A stretch of DNA of 58,667 nt from Nitrososphaerales archaeon (GTDB lineage Archaea; Thermoproteota; Nitrososphaeria; Nitrososphaerales; Gagatemarchaeaceae). The notes under the pieces are model-generated. The model searched no databases. It saw only the letters and a program-made list of their open reading frames with translations, and had not been told where the DNA came from. Positions 25,425-32,159 of this stretch are shown here, in pieces. Numbering within the stretch: position 1 is the first letter of the stretch; each line of letters starts with the position of its first letter. Both the position numbers and the translations under genes were made by a program. The stretch is from positions 1 through 58,667 of the forward strand of contig JASHOZ010000062.1 of NCBI GenBank assembly GCA_030038395.1. The letters are read 5' to 3'.

Positions 25425-25665
25425 ACGCGCCCTGCTCCTTCTGCGTCTCCTCACTCAGTGCCTCCGTCTCGTCCGGTGCGATGACGAGCACGGGCTTCCG
25501 CAACAAGTCCTCCACCGCTGGCACTGGCTCGATCAGGAGCCGCCCGTTCTCGATGCGCGCCCTCACCCGTCCACCCGTCTTCACCCCGGCCTCGGCCCTG
25601 AGTCGCTTGGTGGTGAATATCTCCCCGTGTCTTCCGACGACAAGTATTTCCTCGGACACTATCAT
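25417..25665 (-). CDS. AbrB/SpoVT-type antitoxin
   Basis: The product has ILVVGRHGEIFTTKRLRAEA followed by GVKTGGRVRARIENGRLLIEPV, the swapped-hairpin AbrB DNA-binding domain, then an acidic tail (PDETEALSEETQKEQ) that could neutralise the PIN toxin. ATG 25665 is chosen because the TATA-like CTTATATATC at 25691-25700 (minus strand) is 30 nt upstream, giving a leaderless transcript; ATG 25680 is the alternative. Such antitoxins repress their own operon. Confidence 0.85.
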   Translation of the reverse strand: MIVSEEILVVGRHGEIFTTKRLRAEAGVKTGGRVRARIENGRLLIEPVPAVEDLLRKPVLVIAPDETEALSEETQKEQGAFG

Positions 25666-25690
25666 CTCATCCGATATCATAGGTAAGTCG

Positions 25691-25700
25691 GATATATAAG
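25691..25700 (-). promoter_or_regulatory. TATA box of the toxin-antitoxin operon
   Basis: CTTATATATC on the minus strand, centred about 30 nt upstream of ATG 25665, is one of the strongest TATA-like boxes in the window. The expected start of transcription falls within about 3 nt of that ATG. Confidence 0.55.
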
Positions 25701-26052
25701 CGCCGCCCGACCAGAAAAAGCTTTGCAATTAGCCAATCAACATCCTGCTGAACGGGAGTCCATAGTTGAGTGCTTGTAGCGCCTGGCTGACTCTCACGGA
25801 GATGACCACGAGACGAGGGACTCGCGCGGAGGTTGCGTGAATCCCAATCCCTCGCGATCGCCTTCAGGAGCGTCAGTCGTTCCTATCGGAGAAGCTAGCG
25901 CTCTTGTCCTAGGTGGAGAACAGAAAGTGAGACCGATGCAAATCCGACGATCGAGCTGTTCCAGGCGGCTGTCTCCAGGGCAGAATACCCGAACGTGTCG
26001 AGGGATCCGGATACCACCTACGGAGCTTTCCCGCCGCTCCGAGGTCATCCGC
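25701..26052. other. Intergenic stretch without a supported gene
   Basis: Between the antitoxin gene and the 3' end of RNase P RNA there are about 350 bases. Short open frames exist on both strands (for example 25794-26048 minus and 25837-26070 plus), but their products are Arg/Ser/Pro-rich without domains or good starts. A plus-strand reading of the TATA-like box at 25691 could make a transcript near 25720, but I see no product. Part may be leader or processing region. Confidence 0.4.
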
Positions 26053-26346
26053 GACGCGTGTCGGCCGTAGTCCTCCTCCTGTTCTAGGCGGGATTCAGCT
26101 CAGCGGCCTACCCTGGTCTCTTGCAGGCGTTTCATCGACCACGTTTGGCCTTGCTCCGCACGGGTCAGCCGTTTCATCCCGGACTCCCTCGACCTCAAGG
26201 TCGCCCTATCATCGCCCATGAGGGACCGGGTGTCGTTTCTGTTCTGGAGCCAGCCGTCTCCGGCTGCGCCTCTCGGCGCCGTGCGTCCTGCTGCGAGGGA
26301 GGAACTTCCTCAGGAGGTCCCCGTGGCCCGCTCGCCGACTCGCGTC
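26053..26346 (-). ncRNA. rnpB: RNase P RNA
   Basis: The minus strand contains the conserved RNase P core in order: GAGGAAGTTCCTCCC (CR-I, P4 5' strand), AGAACAGAAACG, the near-universal GGAGCAAGGCCAAA, GGGTAGGCCGCTGAGCTGAA, and GCCTAGAACAGGAGGAGGAC followed by TACGGCC (CR-V, P4 3' strand). The ends pair: GACGCGAGTCGGC at 26346 with GCCGACACGCGTC at 26053 make a P1 helix of 6+6 pairs around one A-A mismatch. This gives about 294 nt. A TATA-like GTTAAC at 26371-26376 is 27 nt upstream. The RNA cleaves the 5' leader from tRNA precursors. Confidence 0.9.
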
Positions 26347-26382
26347 AAGAGCGCCGAAGGCACGTCCGGAGTTAACTGTTTC

Positions 26383-26895
26383 TCACCTGGCGAACAGCGC
26401 CGGAAAGTACTCCCTTTCCTCCTGGATAACCTTCCCTTCCGTCTTGCACTGCCTGTACGACTCGAGCGGGTCCTTGTTGAGCGTCTCGAACGTGGGGCCC
26501 CACTTGTATATCGCGAGGTAGCTCTCCGCTTCCTCGACCTCTCCGAGTATGTACATGGTGGCGGCCACGGCCTCGACAGAACTCAGCATTCCGGGCTTCG
26601 CGTAGTTGGTAGGGTTGGCGGCCAGCAGGGTCGGGAGCCTCCTGTGCTTCCCTCCAAGCCTCCTGAAGAAGACCTCCTGCGCCTGGTTCCAGGAGCAGTC
26701 AACGGTGAGGACGGCCTTGGCCTCCCGATCTGGCGCGGACAGCACCCTGTGAGCGTACGGGTTCAGGACGATCGTGGAGTCAGAGGCATGGAACTTCCTC
26801 CCCACCCCCTTCGCCATGTCCATGTGGATCATCTTCCTCGCCGTGCACTTGGTGGGGTCGTCCTGCCCCATTTCAAGCGCGAAGACGCCCATCAT
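26383..26895 (-). CDS. tsr3: Tsr3-type rRNA aminocarboxypropyltransferase (DUF367)
   Basis: Tsr3 adds the 3-amino-3-carboxypropyl group of SAM to the hypermodified pseudouridine of small-subunit rRNA. The 170-residue product has the family motifs QDDPTKCTARKM, LTVDCSWNQAQEVFFRRL, RRLPTLLAANPTNYAKPGML and SSVEAVAATMYILG. A Shine-Dalgarno-like GGAGG precedes ATG 26895. Its TATA region (26957-26965) is shared with the divergent surface-protein gene. RNase P RNA lies just downstream on the same strand. Confidence 0.9.
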   Translation of the reverse strand: MMGVFALEMGQDDPTKCTARKMIHMDMAKGVGRKFHASDSTIVLNPYAHRVLSAPDREAKAVLTVDCSWNQAQEVFFRRLGGKHRRLPTLLAANPTNYAKPGMLSSVEAVAATMYILGEVEEAESYLAIYKWGPTFETLNKDPLESYRQCKTEGKVIQEEREYFPALFAR

Positions 26896-26956
26896 CGCAG
26901 AAACCTCCGGAAGCCGCCTATTGAGGGCTCCTGTGGGCGCGGGTCTGTCTACACCG

Positions 26957-26965
26957 CTTTTAATA
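26957..26965. promoter_or_regulatory. Shared TATA region for tsr3 and surface propeller gene
   Basis: CTTTTAATA lies in the gap between the two divergent genes, about 34 nt before TTG 26995 and about 66 nt before ATG 26895. It is the only AT-rich element there. Confidence 0.45.
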
Positions 26966-26994
26966 CGAGCCGTCCGGGCGTTTTCTGCCGTCGT

Positions 26995-28296
26995 TTGCCG
27001 TCCCGAAGATCGAACCTTGCCGCCGCCGCGACCCTGGCCATCGCCCTTCTGCTGGTGCTGAGTTCGGCCTCCCTCCCCTTCGCCCGAGCCGAGCAGAATG
27101 TGACTGCCACGATCATCGTTGGAAAGGCTCCGTACGGGATCGCGTACGACCCCGCGAAGGGTGAGATATTCGCGGTCAGCTATGACGCTGACTCCGTCTC
27201 CGTTATATCTGACAGTAACAACTCGGTCGTCGCCACTGTGAACGTCGGCAGCTCCCCGGCCGACATAGCTTACGACTCCGCGAAGGGGGAGATGTTCGTC
27301 TCGAACAGCGCCAGCGACTCTGTCTCGGTCATCTCCGACGGCTCGGACACCGTCGTGGCGACGGTCGACGTGGGCACCAACCCCCGTGGCGTGGCATACG
27401 ACCCAGCCCTGGGCGAGATCTTCGTCGCCACTTCGACCTCGTCCACCTCGGGGAGCGTCTATGTGATATCCGACGCCAACAACACGGTTCTCAACACGAT
27501 TAGCGTCCCGGGTGACGCGTCGGGGATGGCCTACGACTCGGCCAAAGGCGAGCTCTTCGTTTCGACGGGAGACTCTTCGGTCTCCGTGATCTCGACTTCC
27601 ACGGAGGAGATCGTTGCGAGCGTCACCGTCCCAGGACTGCCACGAGGCATCACCTACGACCCAGACAACGGGGACCTGTACGTGTCAAACTACTATACTG
27701 ATGCTGATTCCGTCTCGGTCATCTCCGACAGCTCGGACTCGGTCGTGGCCACCGTCCCAGTGGGGCCATGGCCCTTCTACTCAACCTACGACCCGGCGCT
27801 CCAAGAGATTTTCGTGGGCGACTCCGACTCGCACTCGGTGTCCGTGATAGCCACCACCAACAACACGGTCGTAGGGAACATCACGGTAGGAGAGTACCCG
27901 ACCGCCACCGCTTACGACTCCGCGACGGGCGAGGTGTTCGTTGCCAACTACGGTATCAACACGGTCTCCGTGATCTCGGGGGCGGGTGTCTTGACCAGCT
28001 CCACCAGCTCGTCCAGCTCTTCCAGCTCCTCGACTACGCAGACCTCGACATCTTCTATGTCTAGCCTCTCCACGTCCAGCACGACATCCGAAAGCGCCTC
28101 GTCCAGCTCAGCGAGCTCTACGACATCCAGCTCAGTTCCAACCACGACGAGCAGTTCGTCGAAGAGCTCTGGCGGGGTCCCTGAGTTCCCGTCCTCGGCT
28201 ACCGCGTCTGCCGTCCTTGTGGTCGGCGTTGTCGTTCTCTACCTGGCTGTGAGGAGGCAGGCCTCGCCCGCCGGCTCGCCACGTCATCCAAGGTAG
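26995..28296 (+). CDS. Surface seven-repeat YVTN beta-propeller with PEF-CTERM-like anchor
   Basis: From TTG 26995 the 433-residue product begins with a signal peptide (LAAAATLAIALLLVLSSASL, cut near ARAEQ). It then has seven repeats of about 42 residues with the pattern VGxxPxxxAYDxxxGExFV and SVSVISD, enough for one seven-bladed propeller. A long Ser/Thr-rich linker follows. The end is GGVPEFP, a hydrophobic helix (ASAVLVVGVVVLYLAV) and a basic tail (RRQ). This resembles archaeal PEF-CTERM sorting signals processed by archaeosortase. The frame is open back to 26218, but that part crosses tsr3 and RNase P RNA and is rejected. It is probably a cell-surface binding protein. Confidence 0.85.
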   Translation: MPSRRSNLAAAATLAIALLLVLSSASLPFARAEQNVTATIIVGKAPYGIAYDPAKGEIFAVSYDADSVSVISDSNNSVVATVNVGSSPADIAYDSAKGEMFVSNSASDSVSVISDGSDTVVATVDVGTNPRGVAYDPALGEIFVATSTSSTSGSVYVISDANNTVLNTISVPGDASGMAYDSAKGELFVSTGDSSVSVISTSTEEIVASVTVPGLPRGITYDPDNGDLYVSNYYTDADSVSVISDSSDSVVATVPVGPWPFYSTYDPALQEIFVGDSDSHSVSVIATTNNTVVGNITVGEYPTATAYDSATGEVFVANYGINTVSVISGAGVLTSSTSSSSSSSSSTTQTSTSSMSSLSTSSTTSESASSSSASSTTSSSVPTTTSSSSKSSGGVPEFPSSATASAVLVVGVVVLYLAVRRQASPAGSPRHPR

Positions 28297-28978
28297 CATC
28301 TGTCGTGCTGACGCGCCCAATACCTATGACCGCGACATAGCCCCTGCCTCTTCCCAGTATTCGTCTGATTGTCTCCTTAGAGTATCGTGGATGCTCTGCC
28401 ACCAGATCTGAAATCGGCTTCCCTAGTGTAAGGCCTTCTTCTCTAATGCGTTCGTATTCTCCGGGCGCGACCTTCGCCCTAAGCCTACCGAAGGCATAGG
28501 TGAACTTGAGGCTTCGTCTTTGCTTCATCAACTCGCTCCCCACTGTCCACGTATATGGCACGTCGATCACAGCTCTTCTCGGTCTCTTCTCTCTGCGCCC
28601 CGCTTTGACCTCTTCATGAAAGATGGCAACTAGCTGGTCTCCAGTCATCCTGTCTGCGTAGTAGCCTAGAGTCGCCTTCGCCTCATTACCCTTCTTGCAG
28701 AGATGAGGCAACATTCGGCTGAGGGTCTTGACGACGCTCACGTGCACGCTGACGACGACTGTGTTCGCTGTACCCTTGGACGTCTTTAGGATGTTGCTTT
28801 TCTTGATGCCACGGCAGTTCAAGAATCGCTTGATGTTGGCAATCTGTTCGACCGACTGGTCGGTGAACACGAGTGAGACGCCGAGCTTGTACGGCATATT
28901 GTATAGATCGGAGAATCCGATTGTCCCATCGCCGTCGAAGTGCCCTGCGACTTGGCCCCACGACGAATAGCGTCTCAC
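28199..28978 (-). CDS. Free-standing LAGLIDADG-type homing endonuclease-like protein
   Basis: The sequence SWGQVAGHFDGDGTIGFSD matches a LAGLIDADG motif (here VAGHFDGDG) and is followed by the alternating strand/helix pattern of the family (KLGVSLVFTDQSVEQIANIK and VVVSVHVSVVKTLSRMLPHL). Only one motif is clear. The C-terminal part holds an HTH-like stretch (PISDLVAEHPRYSKETIRRI) as in intron-encoded enzymes. GTG 28978 is chosen because GCTTAAAGC near 29002 gives a leaderless start; the frame is open to 29071. Its 3' end overlaps the convergent propeller gene by 98 nt. No host intron or intein is seen here, so it is a solo element. Confidence 0.7.
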   Translation of the reverse strand: MRRYSSWGQVAGHFDGDGTIGFSDLYNMPYKLGVSLVFTDQSVEQIANIKRFLNCRGIKKSNILKTSKGTANTVVVSVHVSVVKTLSRMLPHLCKKGNEAKATLGYYADRMTGDQLVAIFHEEVKAGRREKRPRRAVIDVPYTWTVGSELMKQRRSLKFTYAFGRLRAKVAPGEYERIREEGLTLGKPISDLVAEHPRYSKETIRRILGRGRGYVAVIGIGRVSTTDATLDDVASRRARPASSQPGRERQRRPQGRQTR

Positions 28979-29013
28979 GGGTTGTTGAGCGTGGAGTCGC
29001 TTTAAGCAGCAAC

Positions 29014-29022
29014 GGTTAATAC
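29014..29022 (+). promoter_or_regulatory. TATA-like box upstream of the Lrp-like gene
   Basis: GGTTAATAC on the plus strand would start transcription near 29045, 20 nt before ATG 29065. A separate element CTTTAAGC at 29000-29007 suits the minus-strand endonuclease gene (GTG 28978). Confidence 0.4.
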
Positions 29023-29064
29023 GGGAGATATGAACGGATTGGGAACAGGGGGCGATTAGTGGCC

Positions 29065-29302
29065 ATGCCACAAGCGTTTCGTATTAATTAATGCTGACCT
29101 CGGTGCGGAAGAGGACCTCCTCAAGAAGCTCCGCGAGGTCCAGCACGTGAAAGACGTCTATGTCGTATATGGCGTCTACGACATCGTCGCGAAGGTCGAG
29201 GCCGACACGATGGAGAAGGTCAAGGAGACGATAACCTGGAACATCCGTCGGCTTGACAAGGTGCGCAGCACGCTGACGATGATCGTCGTCGAACCCAGCT
29301 GA
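29065..29302 (+). pseudogene. Lrp/AsnC ligand-binding-domain protein with +1 frameshift
   Basis: From GTA 29081 the frame encodes VLINADLGAEEDLLKKLREV, continuing VQHVKDVYVVYGVYDIVAKV and ending TLTMIVVEPS. This is the complete stand-alone RAM (Lrp/AsnC effector) domain of about 77 residues common in thaumarchaea. The expected first residues MPQAF are encoded by ATG 29065, but one extra base (C at 29080) puts them in another frame that stops at once. So the gene is frameshifted at codon 6. It could be a real mutation, a base error in the assembly, or a recoding site. Without the shift it would be a normal effector-sensing protein. Confidence 0.75.
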
Positions 29303-29352
29303 AGCGGCCTCATTTCCAGGCTGAAATACCCCCGTCCCTCTGAGACTCGGCC

Positions 29353-30564
29353 ATGCGCTGCCTCGTCGGGATTGACGACACCGACTCCTCCAAGGGAGGG
29401 TGCACGACGCATCTCGCGTACCGGATTGCGAGGGACCTCAATTCGGTCCTGACCGTCCTCCCCTACCCCAGGCTCGTGAGGCTGAACCCTAACGTCCCCT
29501 TCAAGACGAGGGGAAACGCGGCCGTCTCGCTCCTGATCGAGACGGCGTCGCCCGACCGCGCATTCGAGGCGATATGCGCCGAGGTGACGCGACTCGCCGA
29601 CACCGGAGGCGGGGCGAACTCCGGGGTGGTGTTCTGCCTAGGCGAGAGCGCGCCTGAGCACTTCTCAGCTCTCTACGCGAGGGCGTTGCGCGGAATCGTC
29701 AACCCTCGGAGCGTCAGGGGGCTTCTGCGCGAATCGGACGTCCTGGCCTTCTCACTGGGCAACGGGATGGGCATCGTCGGAGCCGCTTCAGCCCTCGCCT
29801 TCGACGAGAGGTTCGACCACACCTACGAACTCATCGCCTACAGGAGGCAGGAGAACCTCGCGACGCCGCGGGGAGTCGACTCGTCCACCGTGAAGGCGAT
29901 GGAGCTTTCGACGTGGCCCCACACCTTCAACAGCTACGACCATCAGAAGAGAAAGGCCCTGGTGTCCCCGCACGGCCCCGATCCCGTCTTCCTCGGCATC
30001 AGGGGGGACTCCCCGGAGTCCGTCATGCGAGCCTTCGGGATGGTCGCGTTCACCGAGGCTCTTGACGGGCACATGCTGTACGTCACGAATCAGCACACCG
30101 ACGCGCACCTCGACTCGGAGCTGCGCGAGTGGAAGGCGTTCTCGTCGGGATGGATCCAGGGAAGGGTAGTCGCCCCGAGGACAGGAGCAGGCGGACACGT
30201 GTACTTCTCTCTCGTCATCGGCGGGCGCAGCCGTGCCTGCGCCGCGTACGAGCCGACAGGCGACCTCCGCAGAGCCGCGGCGATGCTGAGCGACGGCGAT
30301 CTTGTTCGGGCCTACGGCGGGGTGAGGCGCCCTTCGAGCAGGCATCCGAGCGTCCTCAACGTGGAGAAGCTGGCGGTCGTCTCTCTCGCCAGGGGCGGGG
30401 GTGCGAGGAGGCTGCGCAGGGGGACGTACATCGCCTCCCCCCGAGCGAACAGGCACCTGACGAGACCGCTGGCCCGGTACGGCTCCGACGCCGCCGGGCT
30501 CCCGTCCCGAGAGGTGGAGGGATGGCTGCGCGGTTACGCTATAGAGACTCGAGCGCCTGTTTGA
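29353..30564 (+). CDS. tiaS: tRNA-Ile2 agmatidine synthetase
   Basis: TiaS attaches agmatine to C34 of tRNA-Ile(CAU), so that it reads AUA and not AUG. The N-terminal MRCLVGIDDTDSSKGGCTTH is the family's TCKD start with the Asp pair. FKTRGNAAVSLLIET, LADTGGGANSGVVF and LSTWPHTFNSYDHQKRK follow in the usual order, and an OB-fold-like segment (VVAPRTGAGGHVYFSLVIGG) comes near residue 270. The length of 403 residues is typical. The gene overlaps the convergent transsulfuration gene by 26 nt. It depends on arginine-derived agmatine. Confidence 0.95.
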   Translation: MRCLVGIDDTDSSKGGCTTHLAYRIARDLNSVLTVLPYPRLVRLNPNVPFKTRGNAAVSLLIETASPDRAFEAICAEVTRLADTGGGANSGVVFCLGESAPEHFSALYARALRGIVNPRSVRGLLRESDVLAFSLGNGMGIVGAASALAFDERFDHTYELIAYRRQENLATPRGVDSSTVKAMELSTWPHTFNSYDHQKRKALVSPHGPDPVFLGIRGDSPESVMRAFGMVAFTEALDGHMLYVTNQHTDAHLDSELREWKAFSSGWIQGRVVAPRTGAGGHVYFSLVIGGRSRACAAYEPTGDLRRAAAMLSDGDLVRAYGGVRRPSSRHPSVLNVEKLAVVSLARGGGARRLRRGTYIASPRANRHLTRPLARYGSDAAGLPSREVEGWLRGYAIETRAPV

Positions 30565-31708
30565 GGTCCGCCACCAGGTCTTCCTTGTCCTCGATCCCGA
30601 CTGAGAGCCGTATCAACGAGTCGGCGATGCCTGTCCTCCGTCTCTCGTCGGCGCTCATCTGCGTGTGTGTCATGAGGGACGGCTGAGACACCAGGGTCTC
30701 CACTCCGCCCAGGCTTGCCGCTAGTAGCCCGACCTTCAGCCTCTCCGTGAACCTCTTGGCGTCCTCCATGGTCCCCTTCAGTTCGAAGCTCATCATCCCT
30801 CCGAACCCGGCCATCTGCTTCCTCGCTATCGCGTGCTGAGGGTGGCCCGACAGGCCGGGATAGTGGACAGCCCGAACCTTCGGGTGCCTCGAAAGGAACT
30901 CGGCGATCGCCATCGCGCTCTCGTTCTGTGCCCTTACACGGAGCGCCATCGTCTTCATCCCGCGCAAGACGAGCCAAGCCGCGTGAGGATCAATCGTCCC
31001 GCCGAGGTCTCTCCGCAGGTGCTTGACCTTGTCTATTCTCTGCGAGCCGCCGGCGGCAGCCCCCGCCGTGACGTCGGCATGGCCGTTCAGGTATTTGGTG
31101 GCGCTGTGCAGGACCATGTCTGCTCCGAGCTCGATCGGCCGTTGGTTGATGGGCGACGCGAAGGTGCTGTCCACGAGCAGCAGAGCGCCCGCGTCGTGCG
31201 CGACCGTCGCCGCCTTCCGGATGTCGACCAGCTTGAGTGTCGGGTTCGTCGGCGTCTCGATGTACACCAGCTTGGTCCCTTCGCCGACCGCCTCCTCCAT
31301 CGCCGACGGATCTTCTGTGTCGACGAGCGTCGTCTTGACGCCGAACCTTGGCAGGATCCTGCTCATCAGCTCGAACGTCCCCCCGTAGAGGTCGCTGATG
31401 GCCACTACGCGGTCGCCCGCCTTCAGGAACGCGAGGATGGTCGTTGATATCGCAGCCATACCAGACGAGAAGAAAGCGGCGCCCTCGGCCCCTTCGAGCG
31501 AGGCGAGCTTCTTCTCCAGCCGCGCCGTCGTCGGGTTGTCCCACCTGGTGTACGTGTAGCGGTCGGTCTCGCCCAGAACGGCGCGCCTCGCGTCCTCGGC
31601 CTTGGAGAATGCGAACGTCGTCGTCTGGTATATCGGGGTCGTTATCGACCCAGACTCCTCGTCAAAAGGCTCGGCGTCGTGGACCGACCGCGTGGACTCC
31701 TTCGCCAT
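30539..31708 (-). CDS. Cystathionine gamma-synthase/lyase family enzyme (PLP)
   Basis: This PLP enzyme of transsulfuration has 389 residues. Motifs include TPIYQTTTFAFSKAED, YTRWDNPTTARLEKKLASLE, FFSSGMAAIST, YIETPTNPTLKLVDI, LVDSTFASPINQRPIELGAD and the PLP lysine in LHSATKYLNGHADVTAG. The family includes cystathionine gamma-synthase, gamma-lyase, methionine gamma-lyase and O-acylhomoserine sulfhydrylase, which cannot be told apart by eye. It fits the sulfur-metabolism genes 15 kb upstream only loosely. ATG 31708 gives the standard N-terminus. Confidence 0.9.
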   Translation of the reverse strand: MAKESTRSVHDAEPFDEESGSITTPIYQTTTFAFSKAEDARRAVLGETDRYTYTRWDNPTTARLEKKLASLEGAEGAAFFSSGMAAISTTILAFLKAGDRVVAISDLYGGTFELMSRILPRFGVKTTLVDTEDPSAMEEAVGEGTKLVYIETPTNPTLKLVDIRKAATVAHDAGALLLVDSTFASPINQRPIELGADMVLHSATKYLNGHADVTAGAAAGGSQRIDKVKHLRRDLGGTIDPHAAWLVLRGMKTMALRVRAQNESAMAIAEFLSRHPKVRAVHYPGLSGHPQHAIARKQMAGFGGMMSFELKGTMEDAKRFTERLKVGLLAASLGGVETLVSQPSLMTHTQMSADERRRTGIADSLIRLSVGIEDKEDLVADLKQALESL

Positions 31709-31769
31709 GTCGTTTCTCCGTCTCCGGTGCCTTAGATAAGTAGGGTGAGGGTCGAGCCGGACTTGAAGG

Positions 31770-31885
31770 TAGCGAGGGGAGGATTTGAACGTGCGTTTGG
31801 GTACGACCCAATCTCCGCTCTGCGGGTTATGAGCCCGCCGGGATGTACCTGGCCCCTCTTACGGGACTGGCTTCCCCACCTCGCT
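31770..31885 (-). tRNA. Initiator tRNA-Met (CAU) with two introns
   Basis: The ends pair as AGCGAGG/CCTCGCT with the A1-U72 pair typical of initiator tRNA. The anticodon arm is GCGGG CTCATAA CCCGC, whose three G-C pairs next to the loop are another initiator mark. Two extra segments must be removed to fold it. An 18-nt piece in the D-loop (about 31851-31868) restores GGGA/TCCC with A14, G15, G18, G19 and A21. A 22-nt piece at 31791-31812 restores the T-arm GGAGG TTCAAAT CCTCC. The mature tRNA is then 76 nt including A73; CCA is not encoded. CATAATAAG at 31908-31916 is a well-placed TATA box. Confidence 0.9.
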
Positions 31886-31907
31886 GAAAAGACCGGGCAA
31901 GCCGTGG

Positions 31908-31916
31908 CTTATTATG
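31908..31916 (-). promoter_or_regulatory. TATA box of the initiator tRNA gene
   Basis: CATAATAAG on the minus strand is centred 27 nt before the first base of the mature tRNA, so the primary transcript would start at or within a base or two of the tRNA 5' end. Confidence 0.55.
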
Positions 31917-32039
31917 CTTCTTGGGTTCCCTGACCCGGCCAGGAGGGGACGGCGAGGGGCTGAATCGGCCTCGCCGCGCCTGGCGCCCCGGAGGATTCGG
32001 CATCAGACAGGCCTCGGCGCCTAAGCGTCTGTATGGCGC

Positions 32040-32159
32040 CTAGATGGGCTGCGGCGCTTGCTTTGGCATACACGCGCACCTGCGGTAGTCACAGCAACTG
32101 CACTTGCCGCAACTCTCGTAGTCCTTGTGTTTGCATGTCCTGCAGATGCACGTGGTCAT
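32040..32159 (-). CDS. 39-residue cysteine-rich (metallothionein-like) protein
   Basis: The minus-strand frame from ATG 32159 encodes MTTCICRTCKHKDYESCGKC followed by SCCDYRRCACMPKQAPQPI and a TAG. Nine of 39 residues are Cys, in CxC, CxxC, CC and CxC spacings, so several metal ions (Zn, Cu or Cd) or an Fe-S site could be bound. Its ATG overlaps the stop of the HD-domain gene (ATGA), making it the last gene of the trm56-tfe-HD operon. It is too short for ordinary gene finders. The function is unknown. Confidence 0.65.
   Translation of the reverse strand: MTTCICRTCKHKDYESCGKCSCCDYRRCACMPKQAPQPI

Noticed and set aside
25794-26048. 84-codon minus-strand frame after RNase P RNA
   Set aside because: No domain, poor composition, and the start lies in sequence flanking the RNase P P1 helix.
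26218-26994. Long in-frame N-terminal extension of the beta-propeller protein (692 codons in total)
   Set aside because: The extension crosses the tsr3 gene and the RNase P RNA on the other strand, has no domain, and the signal peptide begins only after TTG 26995 next to a TATA box.
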